Below are positions 53,920 to 61,180 of a DNA stretch of 64,000 nt, piece by piece (position 1 is the first letter of the stretch; each line of letters opens with the position of its first letter). Source of the DNA: Aureimonas glaciei (lineage in GTDB: Bacteria; Pseudomonadota; Alphaproteobacteria; Rhizobiales; Rhizobiaceae). The stretch covers positions 247,531 to 311,530 of the forward strand of contig NZ_BMJJ01000006.1 in assembly GCF_014643375.1 (NCBI RefSeq), given 5' to 3'. A model generated the notes under the pieces. That model was not told where the DNA came from. It ran no database searches and was given only the letters and a program-made list of their open reading frames with translations. A program made the position numbers and the translations under genes.

Positions 53920-55004
53920 GTCGATTCCTTCTGGACGGTATCGCCACGTAGGGCGGAGACGAGTTCGGGCGTTGACGGCAGGCGCGATCCAGACGTGCAG
54001 TAGCCGCAGTTCTTCTGAATCCACGTGTCGCCGTCGCCACCCATGTACGTGACGGACCACAACCAGCCGTCGGGCGTCAGGACGATCCATCGCCGGAAAC
54101 CGCCGAGGGCATGGGAATCGTCGCGCCAGAGAACCTCGCCCTCAGGCTCCGCGCCGATGTCGGGGCGATCGTCGGACTTTTCGATCCGAGCGATAGCAGC
54201 CCGACGGCGCGAGACGATCTCCTTGGCAACGCGAGCCTTCTCCTCGGCGGCCTCGAACGTCTCGATCTCCTCGGCGATGGCGTTCTCATAGTATGCGTAG
54301 CAAGCAAGTTCGCCCTCGCAGCCTGACGGCCAACCCATCGAAGAGGACTCGTCGTCGAGTCGGAAGCTCCTGCCGTGTCCGGTAATGCGTACGATGTTCT
54401 CCCCGCGACGCATGATGGCTCCGACGGCAGGGGCACGAGAGAGAAGAGTGCCGAAGCGGCTACGGCCCGTTGCCCGATCCTGCTCTGCCGCCTCCACACG
54501 TGCACGAGCGCGCTCTTGTTCGGCCGCCTTGGCCGCTTCCAGCTTGCGCTTGTGACTTGCGACGACCTCGCCGAGTTGCTCCACGAGAACGTCGAACCGG
54601 CTCGCATCGCCGAGAGGCACGGTGTACCCGCCGAAGCGCTCGTTCTCCTTGAACGAACGCGATCCACGCATCGTGCCGACCGCTCCCAGGTAGACGCCGT
54701 TGACCGGACGTACCGTTGCGGTGCGTTCACGGACGTCTATCGAGACGCTAGCGTGTGTGGCGGTCAGCCTAAGCTTCTCCGAATAGGATTTCGCGAGGTC
54801 GACGTAGCAAGTCTCGGCCGAAGCCTGCATATCGGCCAAGGACGCCAGTTGCTTCTCGTAGCGCTTCGCGATCGACCAGCATCGATATGCGGAATCCCAT
54901 TTCGCACCTGGGATCCGTTTCACCGCAGAGACGAGGGCCGCGTCGTAGGTAAAGCGGACCTGAATGCGCTTTCCGTCCTTCGTGAGATTGGTAGCGAGGT
55001 TCAT
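53916..55004 (-). CDS. HARP-like domain protein of unknown function
   Basis: 362 residues from ATG 55004. The N-terminus (KRIQVRFTYDAALVSAVKRI, GAKWDSAYRCWSI) resembles the HARP/SMARCAL1 strand-annealing domain, in which a Phe-Tyr...Ile-Pro-Gly-Ala-x-Trp pattern precedes a Trp-rich strand. Unlike SMARCAL1 there is no helicase domain. The middle is a coiled coil (LEAAKAAEQERARARVEAAE), and the C-terminus contains GGFRRWIVLTPDGWLWSVTY and a CGYC pair. It may bind or anneal single-stranded DNA in element maintenance, but that is inference. Confidence 0.6.
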   Translation of the reverse strand: MNLATNLTKDGKRIQVRFTYDAALVSAVKRIPGAKWDSAYRCWSIAKRYEKQLASLADMQASAETCYVDLAKSYSEKLRLTATHASVSIDVRERTATVRPVNGVYLGAVGTMRGSRSFKENERFGGYTVPLGDASRFDVLVEQLGEVVASHKRKLEAAKAAEQERARARVEAAEQDRATGRSRFGTLLSRAPAVGAIMRRGENIVRITGHGRSFRLDDESSSMGWPSGCEGELACYAYYENAIAEEIETFEAAEEKARVAKEIVSRRRAAIARIEKSDDRPDIGAEPEGEVLWRDDSHALGGFRRWIVLTPDGWLWSVTYMGGDGDTWIQKNCGYCTSGSRLPSTPELVSALRGDTVQKEST

Positions 55005-55052
55005 TTGTGTCGGCCTCCGTGCCGGTGGGCGTCGGCCTATGCCGATCACCAT

Positions 55053-55110
55053 GTCGTAAATATACGACTAAGACAGACCGCAGACAAGAGGGTGGTCGTA
55101 AAAATACGAC
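55053..55110. promoter_or_regulatory. twin palindromic operators between divergent genes
   Basis: GTCGTA-AATA-TACGAC at 55053-55068 and GTCGTA-AAAA-TACGAC at 55095-55110 have identical 6-bp arms and lie 42 bp apart centre to centre, about four helical turns, so both face the same side of DNA. They sit 49 bp upstream of the HARP-like operon and before the divergent DUF3800 gene. This is a textbook layout for cooperative repressor binding. Confidence 0.8.
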
Positions 55111-55254
55111 AGCTTCTTGTGCGCCGCTGGATCACAGAGGTCGTTCCGAGCGACAAGGTGATTTTCGTCCGGTGTCGATTTCGGCGGAGAAACCTCGCTG
55201 ACGCTTTCCTCCGCCCCTTGCTCGCTCTATCCACGAGTGGGATCGGGAGCGAGC

Positions 55255-56055
55255 ATGACGCACAGTTTCGTCGCATACATCGACGAGTCCGGAGACGATG
55301 GTCTTCGTAAATTCAGGCAGCCGGGCGCAAGCGGCGGATCATCGTGCTGGCTCGTGCTTGGAGCCACGATGTTGCGGGCGACGAACGATCTACAATCGGT
55401 CGCTTGGCGAGATCAGATCAAGTCGCAGATGCCCGAAAAGAAGGGCAGGTCGATCCACTACAAGGACATGAACCACGCCCAGCGCGTAATGGCCGTTCGG
55501 CATATGGCTACGTTGCCTATCCGAGGGCTTGCCGTGGCTTCCAACAAGCTGACAATTGATCCTGCGACGTACCCGACGAAGAACCAACTCTATTGGTATC
55601 TTACACGCTACCTGATCGAGCGCATGTCCTGGCTCGCCGGCGAGATGAGGCGCATGGTTCCGGAGGGGGACGGTCGGGTGAAGATCACGTTCTCCCGCCG
55701 TGGTGGCATGCAGTACGACGAGTTCAAGGACTATCTCAACAGGCTAAAGGAGGATCCGCGAGTGCGGATCAAATGGCCGGTAATCGACATAGATGCGGTC
55801 GAGGCGGAGGATCACTCTCGCAATGCCGGTCTGCAGCTCGCCGACTTCGTCGCTTCGTCCGTCGCTGCTGGCTTCGAGCATGACGTCTACGGGAACTGTG
55901 AGCGACGCTACGCCGAGATCCTGAAGCCGCTCCTCTACAACAACAGAGGTAACTACCTCAGCTACGGCGTGAAGGTGGTTCCAAACGAGCAGGGCATGGA
56001 CCTTTCGGCCGAGCAGCGGAGGATGATCGAACTCTTCGCCCATCCCCGCGCTTGA
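55255..56055 (+). CDS. DUF3800 domain protein
   Basis: 266 residues from ATG 55255. The family starts with HSFVAYIDESGDDGLRKF (conserved YIDESG) and ends its core with RNAGLQLADFVASSVAAGFE (LQLADF). DUF3800 proteins share an RNase H-like/retroviral-integrase-like fold with acidic residues, and are common in prophages, islands and defence neighbourhoods, but their activity is not settled. It is divergent from the HARP-like operon and shares its twin operators. Confidence 0.82.
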   Translation: MTHSFVAYIDESGDDGLRKFRQPGASGGSSCWLVLGATMLRATNDLQSVAWRDQIKSQMPEKKGRSIHYKDMNHAQRVMAVRHMATLPIRGLAVASNKLTIDPATYPTKNQLYWYLTRYLIERMSWLAGEMRRMVPEGDGRVKITFSRRGGMQYDEFKDYLNRLKEDPRVRIKWPVIDIDAVEAEDHSRNAGLQLADFVASSVAAGFEHDVYGNCERRYAEILKPLLYNNRGNYLSYGVKVVPNEQGMDLSAEQRRMIELFAHPRA

Positions 56056-56254
56056 TACCGGTAGACAGCCCCCTGGCCCATAATTGCGATCTCTCGCCTG
56101 CAATCCGAAGACTGCTCTGGGGTGTTCCAGCGCCTGACCGTCTGCATCGGATATAGGACAACCCCTATCCGATTCATATCCCCAAATCTGTTCGGAGAGT
56201 TAACGTTTTATTAATCGAATCGAGAGGGCTAAGGGCTCGTCTGGATTGCCCATA

Positions 56255-56440
56255 CTATCTCAAGCCACGCCTGACGTAGCCGGCCGACACAGTCTTGGTG
56301 ATGTCGTCAGCGATCGCATGCTGACCGCGCACCAGGCCCGCGATGGCTGCCCGCAGGTTGCCCCCTGCCGCCTCGATCACCTGGTCAACGACGGCATCGA
56401 ATTCGTCCAACGAATTCGTAATTGGCTGCGGTTGTCCCAT
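56255..56440 (-). CDS. small hypothetical protein
   Basis: 61 residues from ATG 56440, with GAGGAG 7-12 bases upstream, which is why this start is preferred over longer frames. Sequence SLDEFDAVVDQVIEAAGGNL, RAAIAGLVRGQHAIADDI is entirely helical. It resembles the 78-residue protein at 52901-53137 in one segment. No family or function recognised. Confidence 0.55.
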   Translation of the reverse strand: MGQPQPITNSLDEFDAVVDQVIEAAGGNLRAAIAGLVRGQHAIADDITKTVSAGYVRRGLR

Positions 56441-56464
56441 CGTCTTGCTCCTCGATTCGCCCTG

Positions 56465-56487
56465 TATCGTCTCACGATAGACGATAG
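56465..56487. promoter_or_regulatory. palindrome with extra half-site in divergent promoter
   Basis: TATCGT-CTC-ACGATA at 56465-56479 is a perfect 6-bp inverted repeat, and ACGATAG is repeated in tandem at 56474 and 56481. It lies between divergent small genes (starts 56440 and 56547), so it probably regulates one or both. Confidence 0.5.
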
Positions 56488-56546
56488 ACGCTGGACGTGA
56501 AGACAATGTTCCTATTTCGTTCTCCAAGACAGGAGGCGATTCACAG

Positions 56547-56810
56547 ATGAATGTCAAAATGATCGGGGAGGCGCTCGACGCCGGCTGGACCGTGACAGTG
56601 TACTGCGCGTACGGACGGCGAGAGGGCCTGAAGTCCATCCGCGAATGCCGCCACCGCCATGACATCGACCTGCCAACGCTCGTGTGGACACGAGGGCGTG
56701 GGATGACGCTGGCAATGCTGCCCGAGCGCATGCGGTGTCCGAGGTGCGGGAGTAGGCGGGTGCGGCTGGTCTTCACCCCACCGGACGGCAGGACTATCGC
56801 GGCGGCGTGA
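56547..56810 (+). CDS. small zinc-ribbon-like hypothetical protein
   Basis: 87 residues from ATG 56547. The N-terminal half (GEALDAGWTVTVYCAYGRRE, CRHRHDIDLPTLVWTRGRG) is followed by RMRCPRCGSRRVRLVFTPPD, a CxxC knuckle; with the earlier cysteines it may bind zinc. Similar short proteins occur widely in Hyphomicrobiales. Function unknown. Confidence 0.65.
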   Translation: MNVKMIGEALDAGWTVTVYCAYGRREGLKSIRECRHRHDIDLPTLVWTRGRGMTLAMLPERMRCPRCGSRRVRLVFTPPDGRTIAAA

Positions 56811-57014
56811 ACTGTCGCAGAACGGGCGGCGATGGTCGTGGCGGGAGCCGACGCTTTTCCCCTGACCCCCGCGGAACCCGCCGATGTTCCGAGCATGAGC
56901 GGCAAGCCGCGGATCGTCTGAACGGCAAAGAGCCCAGCTTGTGTACGTTTCTGACCTAGCATTAATGGTCGCCCGGGAAGAGGATGTGCGGCAAATTATT
57001 TCCTTGGGGGCGAG

Positions 57015-57533
57015 ATGCTCAACTATGTCAACGAAATCGGCAGCGATGCCGAACCGACTGACGCGCCTCTCAACCTCCCCACTGGCGCCGCCGGCGAAGT
57101 GGATCTCGAGGCGATGGCGACGACGCTTCTTACGCTCGCCAAGCGCATCCGGGTACTGTTCGGTCTGGCGCTTGCGGAGGCAGGCTACCACAACGGCCAG
57201 GATCACCTGCTGATCTGCCTCGTTCCGGGGAAACCCGTGACCGTTTCCGCCCTGGCCGTCTCGCTCGACGTCAGGCCATCCACTGTTTCAAAGATGCTGG
57301 ACCGCCTGTCCGACAAGGGTCTCGTCGAACGCGGACAGCTGAGAACGGACGCGAGGATTACGACCGTTCGCCTGACTCCGGCGGGCGAGCAGGCTCAGAA
57401 GGAAATCGGGCGTCGTTGGTCGGACATCTGCCGCCAGGTGGCAGCCGGGCTCCCGGGAGATCCCGCTGCGACGATGCAGCATATGCGGAGCATCAGCGAC
57501 GTGCTCGCTGCCCGGCTGGCGAGGCTGAGGTGA
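57015..57533 (+). CDS. MarR family transcriptional regulator
   Basis: 172 residues from ATG 57015. The winged helix is VSALAVSLDVRPSTVSKMLD, RLSDKGLVERGQLRTDARITTVRLT, with the dimerisation helices LEAMATTLLTLAKRIRVLFG before and MQHMRSISDVLAARL after. A non-standard acidic extension precedes residue 30. MarR proteins usually repress nearby resistance, efflux or aromatic-detoxification genes. It overlaps the next small gene by GTGA. Confidence 0.88.
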   Translation: MLNYVNEIGSDAEPTDAPLNLPTGAAGEVDLEAMATTLLTLAKRIRVLFGLALAEAGYHNGQDHLLICLVPGKPVTVSALAVSLDVRPSTVSKMLDRLSDKGLVERGQLRTDARITTVRLTPAGEQAQKEIGRRWSDICRQVAAGLPGDPAATMQHMRSISDVLAARLARLR

Positions 57534-57721
57534 CTAGAGGGAGTGGTCCCGATGTGGACCAGGAACGGGACAAGAGCTTTTGGCTGGAGCTGGAAGCCGC
57601 ATCCAAAGGGCTTTCCATCGCAGGCGACAAGGGGCAGGCCCAGCGCCTGGAGCAGCTGTTCGAAGAGATGGCCTCGGAGGAGCGGGCCGGCGAGGTCGAT
57701 CGGATTTCATCCGACGCATGA
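57530..57721 (+). CDS. small hypothetical protein coupled to marR
   Basis: 63 residues from GTG 57530, which overlaps the marR stop. It is charged and helical (FWLELEAASKGLSIAGDKGQ, RLEQLFEEMASEERAGEVDR) with no recognised domain. Translational coupling suggests it works with the regulator. Confidence 0.6.
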   Translation: MTRGSGPDVDQERDKSFWLELEAASKGLSIAGDKGQAQRLEQLFEEMASEERAGEVDRISSDA

Positions 57722-57726
57722 AGACG

Positions 57727-57775
57727 GGCCGTCGAAGCTGCAACGTGTCCAGGTCCTGCCGAAGCTTCGACGGCC
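57727..57775. terminator. 13-bp stem after the marR operon
   Basis: GGCCGTCGAAGCT (57727-57739) pairs perfectly with AGCTTCGACGGCC (57763-57775) across 23 bases that can form an inner CAGG/CCTG helix. It begins 5 bp past the stop codon, and AAATTTTC follows within a few bases. It likely terminates the operon. Confidence 0.6.
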
Positions 57776-57967
57776 AACCAAATTTTCGGGCTGCTCCGCG
57801 ATCCACGCCTCGGCTTCGCTAACAGCGGCTGACTGGCGGTCAAGACACAACGCCGGGCGGAGGACCCGGGCGTCGCCAGGTCATCGTCCGAAGCCGGACA
57901 AGCAAATAGACAGAAACCAACGTCGGCTGCAGGGTATTGGGATCTTTAGGTAAATCCGGAGGCCCCT

Positions 57968-58225
57968 ATGCCTAAATTCTTCTTGAACATCCACAAGGAC
58001 GGGCAGACCGTCAAGGACGAAGAGGGCGTCGATTTTCCCGACATCGAGTCCGCTGTCGAGGAAGCCATGGCCGCTGCCAGAGAGATCATCGCGGAGAACA
58101 TCAAGCGGAACGAAGCGCCGTGCATTGGTCACGCGTTCGAGATAATCGACAGTCGCGGAGCCGTGCTTCGCACCCTGCCGTTCTCCGACAGCCTGCACCC
58201 GGACTTCGGCGCCGTCCGCCGATAG
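57968..58225 (+). CDS. DUF6894-like small protein
   Basis: 85 residues starting MPKFFLNIHKDGQTVKDEEG, then VDFPDIESAVEEAMAAAREI and a C-terminal strand HAFEIIDSRGAVLRTLPFSD. This alpha/beta pattern (F-F-x-[ILV] strand, D-x-EG, D-x-E-A-A helix, strand) is widespread in rhizobia as DUF6894. Function unknown; many copies per genome are common. Confidence 0.8.
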   Translation: MPKFFLNIHKDGQTVKDEEGVDFPDIESAVEEAMAAAREIIAENIKRNEAPCIGHAFEIIDSRGAVLRTLPFSDSLHPDFGAVRR

Positions 58226-58313
58226 CGGTTCCGGGCAACCGCCAGCCGCGCATAGAGTCGGACAGGAGTTCGGTCGTCGCCGCGTGACGGAACCGAAATC
58301 ATGCATGGCCGCT

Positions 58314-58337
58314 ATCCTCGAAACCACCCTCGAGGAT
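58314..58337. promoter_or_regulatory. inverted repeat overlapping the ribosome site of the XRE gene
   Basis: ATCCTCGA (58314-58321) and TCGAGGAT (58330-58337) are perfect 8-bp arms with an 8-base spacer, ending 7 bases before ATG 58345. The right arm supplies the GAGG ribosome site. It may be an autoregulatory operator or an RNA hairpin that hides the start. Confidence 0.55.
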
Positions 58338-58344
58338 CCCGGCT

Positions 58345-58584
58345 ATGAGCGACACATTCTAAACCCCCACCGCCGTCGCCGACGCGCTTGATGACGGCAT
58401 GCCAGCGGTCAAAGCCTTCCGGGAGTCGTCTGGCCTCGCTCAACACGACGTCGCGGCTGCAGCAGGGATGACCGACGAGCGGCTTGCAGAGATCGAGCAG
58501 GGGACGTCGACGCCGAGGGGGTTGGAGCTGGCGATGCTGTCTGACGTGCTCGACGTGCCCGTCGATATGCTGACGAACGAGTGA
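58345..58584 (+). pseudogene. XRE family regulator with in-frame stop after five codons
   Basis: From ATG 58345 the frame reads five codons (MSDTF), then TAA at 58360-58362, and continues in frame through TPTAVADALDDG to ATG 58399 and the end. The 61 residues from 58399 form a complete XRE HTH: VKAFRESSGLAQHDVAAAAG, MTDERLAEIEQG, LAMLSDVLDVPVDML. Either the gene is nonsense-mutated with a usable internal start, or the stop makes a leader peptide. Because the HTH itself is intact, a functional short form from 58399 is possible. Confidence 0.6.
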
Positions 58585-58589
58585 TGGGC

Positions 58590-58925
58590 TCAGGATGGGT
58601 CTACAGATCGAGCTTCTGACTGCTGCCTCACCGACAGCTTGTAAGCAGACAGCAGGCCTAGCGCTGCCCCGACGGCCGTCCAGACATACCGGTCGGTGCT
58701 TTCCTCGCTCTCGGCAAACTGAGCCGCAACGGCGAATATAGCGAACGCCCCGACTAGTATACGCTTCCACCGCTTCGGCCTGAGTTTGCCCGATAGTTCG
58801 AGGACTAGGGCCGCCACGCAGTATGCGGCGACGCCGGCGAGGACGAGTCCGAAGGCGTGGGAAATCAGACTGTCGAGTATTCGGTCCACGTTATTTCCAG
58901 CCGTTCGAGTGATGTTAGATGGCAA
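58590..58925 (-). CDS. hypothetical membrane protein
   Basis: 111 residues with about three membrane segments (AFGLVLAGVAAYCVAALVLE, ILVGAFAIFAVAAQF, WTAVGAALGLLSAYKL). It converges on the XRE gene, 5 bp apart. No family recognised; inner-membrane location is inferred from hydrophobicity. Confidence 0.6.
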   Translation of the reverse strand: MPSNITRTAGNNVDRILDSLISHAFGLVLAGVAAYCVAALVLELSGKLRPKRWKRILVGAFAIFAVAAQFAESEESTDRYVWTAVGAALGLLSAYKLSVRQQSEARSVDPS

Positions 58926-58946
58926 TATTGGTGTGACAGGCCTGAG

Positions 58947-59153
58947 CTAGGCTGTCGGAAGCACAGTCCAGATCTGCCAGATTTGAAGAAATGCGCCGAC
59001 GGCGATCATGCCGAGGAAGATTGCCAAGGCAATGAACCCTGCTCCTAGGCCCGCGAGGAACATGAGCCTGTGTGTGAGAGCCTGCCATTCGGGCTCCGGC
59101 ATCTGCGCGAGAGATCGGAACCAGCGGCGGCGAGGGGGAGTCGGTTCGTCCAT
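58947..59153 (-). CDS. small hypothetical membrane protein
   Basis: 68 residues from ATG 59153. A basic N-terminus (EPTPPRRRWFRSLAQMP) precedes a hairpin of two membrane helices (LMFLAGLGAGFIALAIFLGM, AVGAFLQIWQIW). No family recognised. It lies 21 bp upstream of the gene at 58590-58925 on the same strand. Confidence 0.55.
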   Translation of the reverse strand: MDEPTPPRRRWFRSLAQMPEPEWQALTHRLMFLAGLGAGFIALAIFLGMIAVGAFLQIWQIWTVLPTA

Positions 59154-59177
59154 ACCAGGGACGGTAGCACGAACCCG

Positions 59178-59552
59178 ATGAGGTCCGTCGCCGCTCGTGA
59201 GGCCATTCTTGCGTTTTACACGAAACACGGATCAGGTCGGCAATCGATCGACGGAGCCGATATGAGAGAACGCGGATACGAATTCGACCGCCTACCGCCC
59301 GCCGCCCAGGACGACATCGCTCGTTTGGAGATCGAGCTGTATGACGCGAAGGGCACGATCCTACACGCCGGGGCGGCTTTCCTGATCGGCGTAGGGGCTC
59401 TCTCCATCGCGTTCGCGTGGCTCCGCGAAATCTGGTCGTTCGTCTATACTGGAAGTGCGACGACCGGGGTCGGCTTCGGTTTGCTTTGGATCGTGGTCGG
59501 CGTCATCTTCTACGCGAGATCCGATCGTGCGAACCGCAGGTCGATGGATTGA
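59178..59552 (+). CDS. hypothetical membrane protein
   Basis: 124 residues from ATG 59178; a downstream ATG at 59262 preceded by GGAG gives 96 residues and may be the true start. Soluble N-terminus with LPPAAQDDIARLEIELYDAK, then two membrane helices (AGAAFLIGVGALSIAFAWL, GVGFGLLWIVVGVIFYA). Its stop shares a base with the next gene start (TGATG), so the pair is coupled. Function unknown. Confidence 0.6.
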   Translation: MRSVAAREAILAFYTKHGSGRQSIDGADMRERGYEFDRLPPAAQDDIARLEIELYDAKGTILHAGAAFLIGVGALSIAFAWLREIWSFVYTGSATTGVGFGLLWIVVGVIFYARSDRANRRSMD

Positions 59553-60265
59553 TGACCATGCGTCCCGCGAACGTTCGCACCATACACACGATCATCGTTG
59601 CGGCCGTGTTCCTCCCCACGGCTGCCCTGGCCCAACAAGCGGCGTCGCCGGAAGCGGCGTCCGGCCCTGTTTGGGGTTCGGTGCCCGACTGGCTCAGCGC
59701 CCTCGCGAACCTGATCCTCGCGGTAGCGGCCTGGCTGGCGGCCGGAGCCTGGAAGAAGCAGATGCGAGGCCAGCGCAAGCTCGCGGTGGCCGAGGAAACC
59801 ATGGTGCAGTTCTACGAGGTCCGTGCGCTTCTTGAGACTCTTCGACCCGAACTGGGAGAGTTCGTGGGATTCGGAAAACCGGAGGACAAGCCGGCGCTCT
59901 TCGAAGTCGTTCGCAAGCGCATCGAGAATGCATCGGACACGATGTCGGCGTTTTACGCCAAGAGATTCGTCGCGGTCGCGAACCTGGGAAAGCCAGTAGA
60001 GACCGACTTTAAGAAGATGCACGCCATCTATCTCCGGATGCGGATGTGCGCTCGCATGCTCGCGCTCGACCTGGAGGGCACGGACTCGTGGGACATCTAC
60101 GGCGAGGCGGTCTTCCGTAGTCCGAACAATGCCGTGACCGAGGAGATCGATGGCATCGTTGAACGCGTCGAGGCGACGTTCGAAGCAGCGGTCGATACGG
60201 AGATGCGGTTGCCGAAGGGTTTCGTCGAGGCCGTGGTGACCTACGCGTTCCTGCCTTTTCGGTAA
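59552..60265 (+). CDS. membrane-anchored hypothetical protein
   Basis: 237 residues from ATG 59552. A signal/anchor (VRTIHTIIVAAVFLPTAALA) and a second hydrophobic helix (DWLSALANLILAVAAWLAAG) are followed by a charged cytosolic helical domain (QMRGQRKLAVAEETMVQFYE, RKRIENASDTMSAFYAKR). This two-helix plus coiled-coil layout occurs in many prophage/island proteins of unknown function. Coupled to the preceding membrane protein. Confidence 0.65.
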   Translation: MTMRPANVRTIHTIIVAAVFLPTAALAQQAASPEAASGPVWGSVPDWLSALANLILAVAAWLAAGAWKKQMRGQRKLAVAEETMVQFYEVRALLETLRPELGEFVGFGKPEDKPALFEVVRKRIENASDTMSAFYAKRFVAVANLGKPVETDFKKMHAIYLRMRMCARMLALDLEGTDSWDIYGEAVFRSPNNAVTEEIDGIVERVEATFEAAVDTEMRLPKGFVEAVVTYAFLPFR

Positions 60266-60266
60266 G

Positions 60267-60806
60267 CTAGGCCGCCCGCAACCGCCTGCTTTCCCGGATC
60301 GCTTCCTGGGTGCTCTCGAATGCGCCCACGTCGCCGCGCACGCGGTTGTCGATAAGCGTCCCGCATGCCCTCGCGTCGATCAGGATCGCACAGCCGGCCA
60401 TCACATGAGCCAGGTGGAGGATGTGACTGTCGGACGCGAAGTCTTCGCCTTCCTGGATCTGCATGAGGTGCCGCCCGATGGCATCGAGATACGTCGTCAT
60501 CTCGATGCCAGGACGGACCTGATCACGCCAGTTACGGACGCCGTAGCCCTTGTCGATGGCACCATTTCGAAGGGCTTCGACGCACCAGGCGACGGCCGTT
60601 GGCGGCAGGACGTGGAGGTCGGACGGCACCTTCGAAGTGGCGGCAACGGCCTTGGGATCGGCAGTTCCGGTTTGTGCAGCAGCCTGCTGCACAATTGAAG
60701 GCTGGTGAATCGGGAAGTCGTCAAAATCGGACACGCCGCCGTACTCGTTCACGACAGGCTCTCCCGGACCCGCCTTCGCCTCTGCCTCCGTGACCGCGGC
60801 AGGCAC
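60267..60806 (-). CDS. DUF5664-like protein (dATP/dGTP diphosphohydrolase family)
   Basis: 179 residues. The C-terminal two thirds match the family layout: AWCVEALRNGAIDKGYGVRN and WRDQV, then TYLDAIGRHLMQIQEGEDFA, HILHLAHVMAGCAILIDARA and TLIDNR, with the E/D-H helices of a MazG/HD-like nucleotide hydrolase. The first ~60 residues are a low-complexity leader. Phage members clear dATP/dGTP, in some cases in 2-aminoadenine genome systems. No partner genes of such a system are visible here. It converges on the 237-residue gene. Confidence 0.7.
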   Translation of the reverse strand: MPAAVTEAEAKAGPGEPVVNEYGGVSDFDDFPIHQPSIVQQAAAQTGTADPKAVAATSKVPSDLHVLPPTAVAWCVEALRNGAIDKGYGVRNWRDQVRPGIEMTTYLDAIGRHLMQIQEGEDFASDSHILHLAHVMAGCAILIDARACGTLIDNRVRGDVGAFESTQEAIRESRRLRAA

Positions 60807-60994
60807 GTCACGACGACGCCGTTCCGGAACGCGAGCGTCCGGTCCCCAGCGCGGACGTAGCCGTCACCGAGCTTGAGAGCGGCGTGAAGTCGTGGCGGGC
60901 AGACGAGGTCGCGAAGGGCGTCGACGGTAGTGTCGAGAAGCGCTGCCCCGACTTCGGCGCGGAGGTGGTCGCTGAGGCTAGGGAAACATCCCAT
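60749..60994 (-). CDS. hypothetical protein
   Basis: 81 residues from ATG 60994, preceded by AAGG; a GTG at 61075 would add 27 residues. MGCFPSLSDHLRAEVGAALL and VDALRDLVCPPRLHAALKLG, then YVRAGDRTLAFRNGVVVTCL, look like a compact alpha/beta protein. It overlaps the DUF5664-like gene by 58 bases in another frame. Not recognised. Confidence 0.45.
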   Translation of the reverse strand: MGCFPSLSDHLRAEVGAALLDTTVDALRDLVCPPRLHAALKLGDGYVRAGDRTLAFRNGVVVTCLPRSRRQRRRRVRESLS

Positions 60995-61180
60995 TAGGTC
61001 GATGCCTTGAATGCGTCGAGCCAGCGGATAGCCGAGAATTCCGACACAAAGATCTGGAACCTGCGTCGCAGCCACAATCCGAGAGAGTCTGCGGCCGGAG
61101 CGATACCGAGCGCGAAGGAGCCGTCGACCGAAGGCTCACATGATCAAAGCGAGAGGGGTTTTGTATGACGCAGAAGGGTG

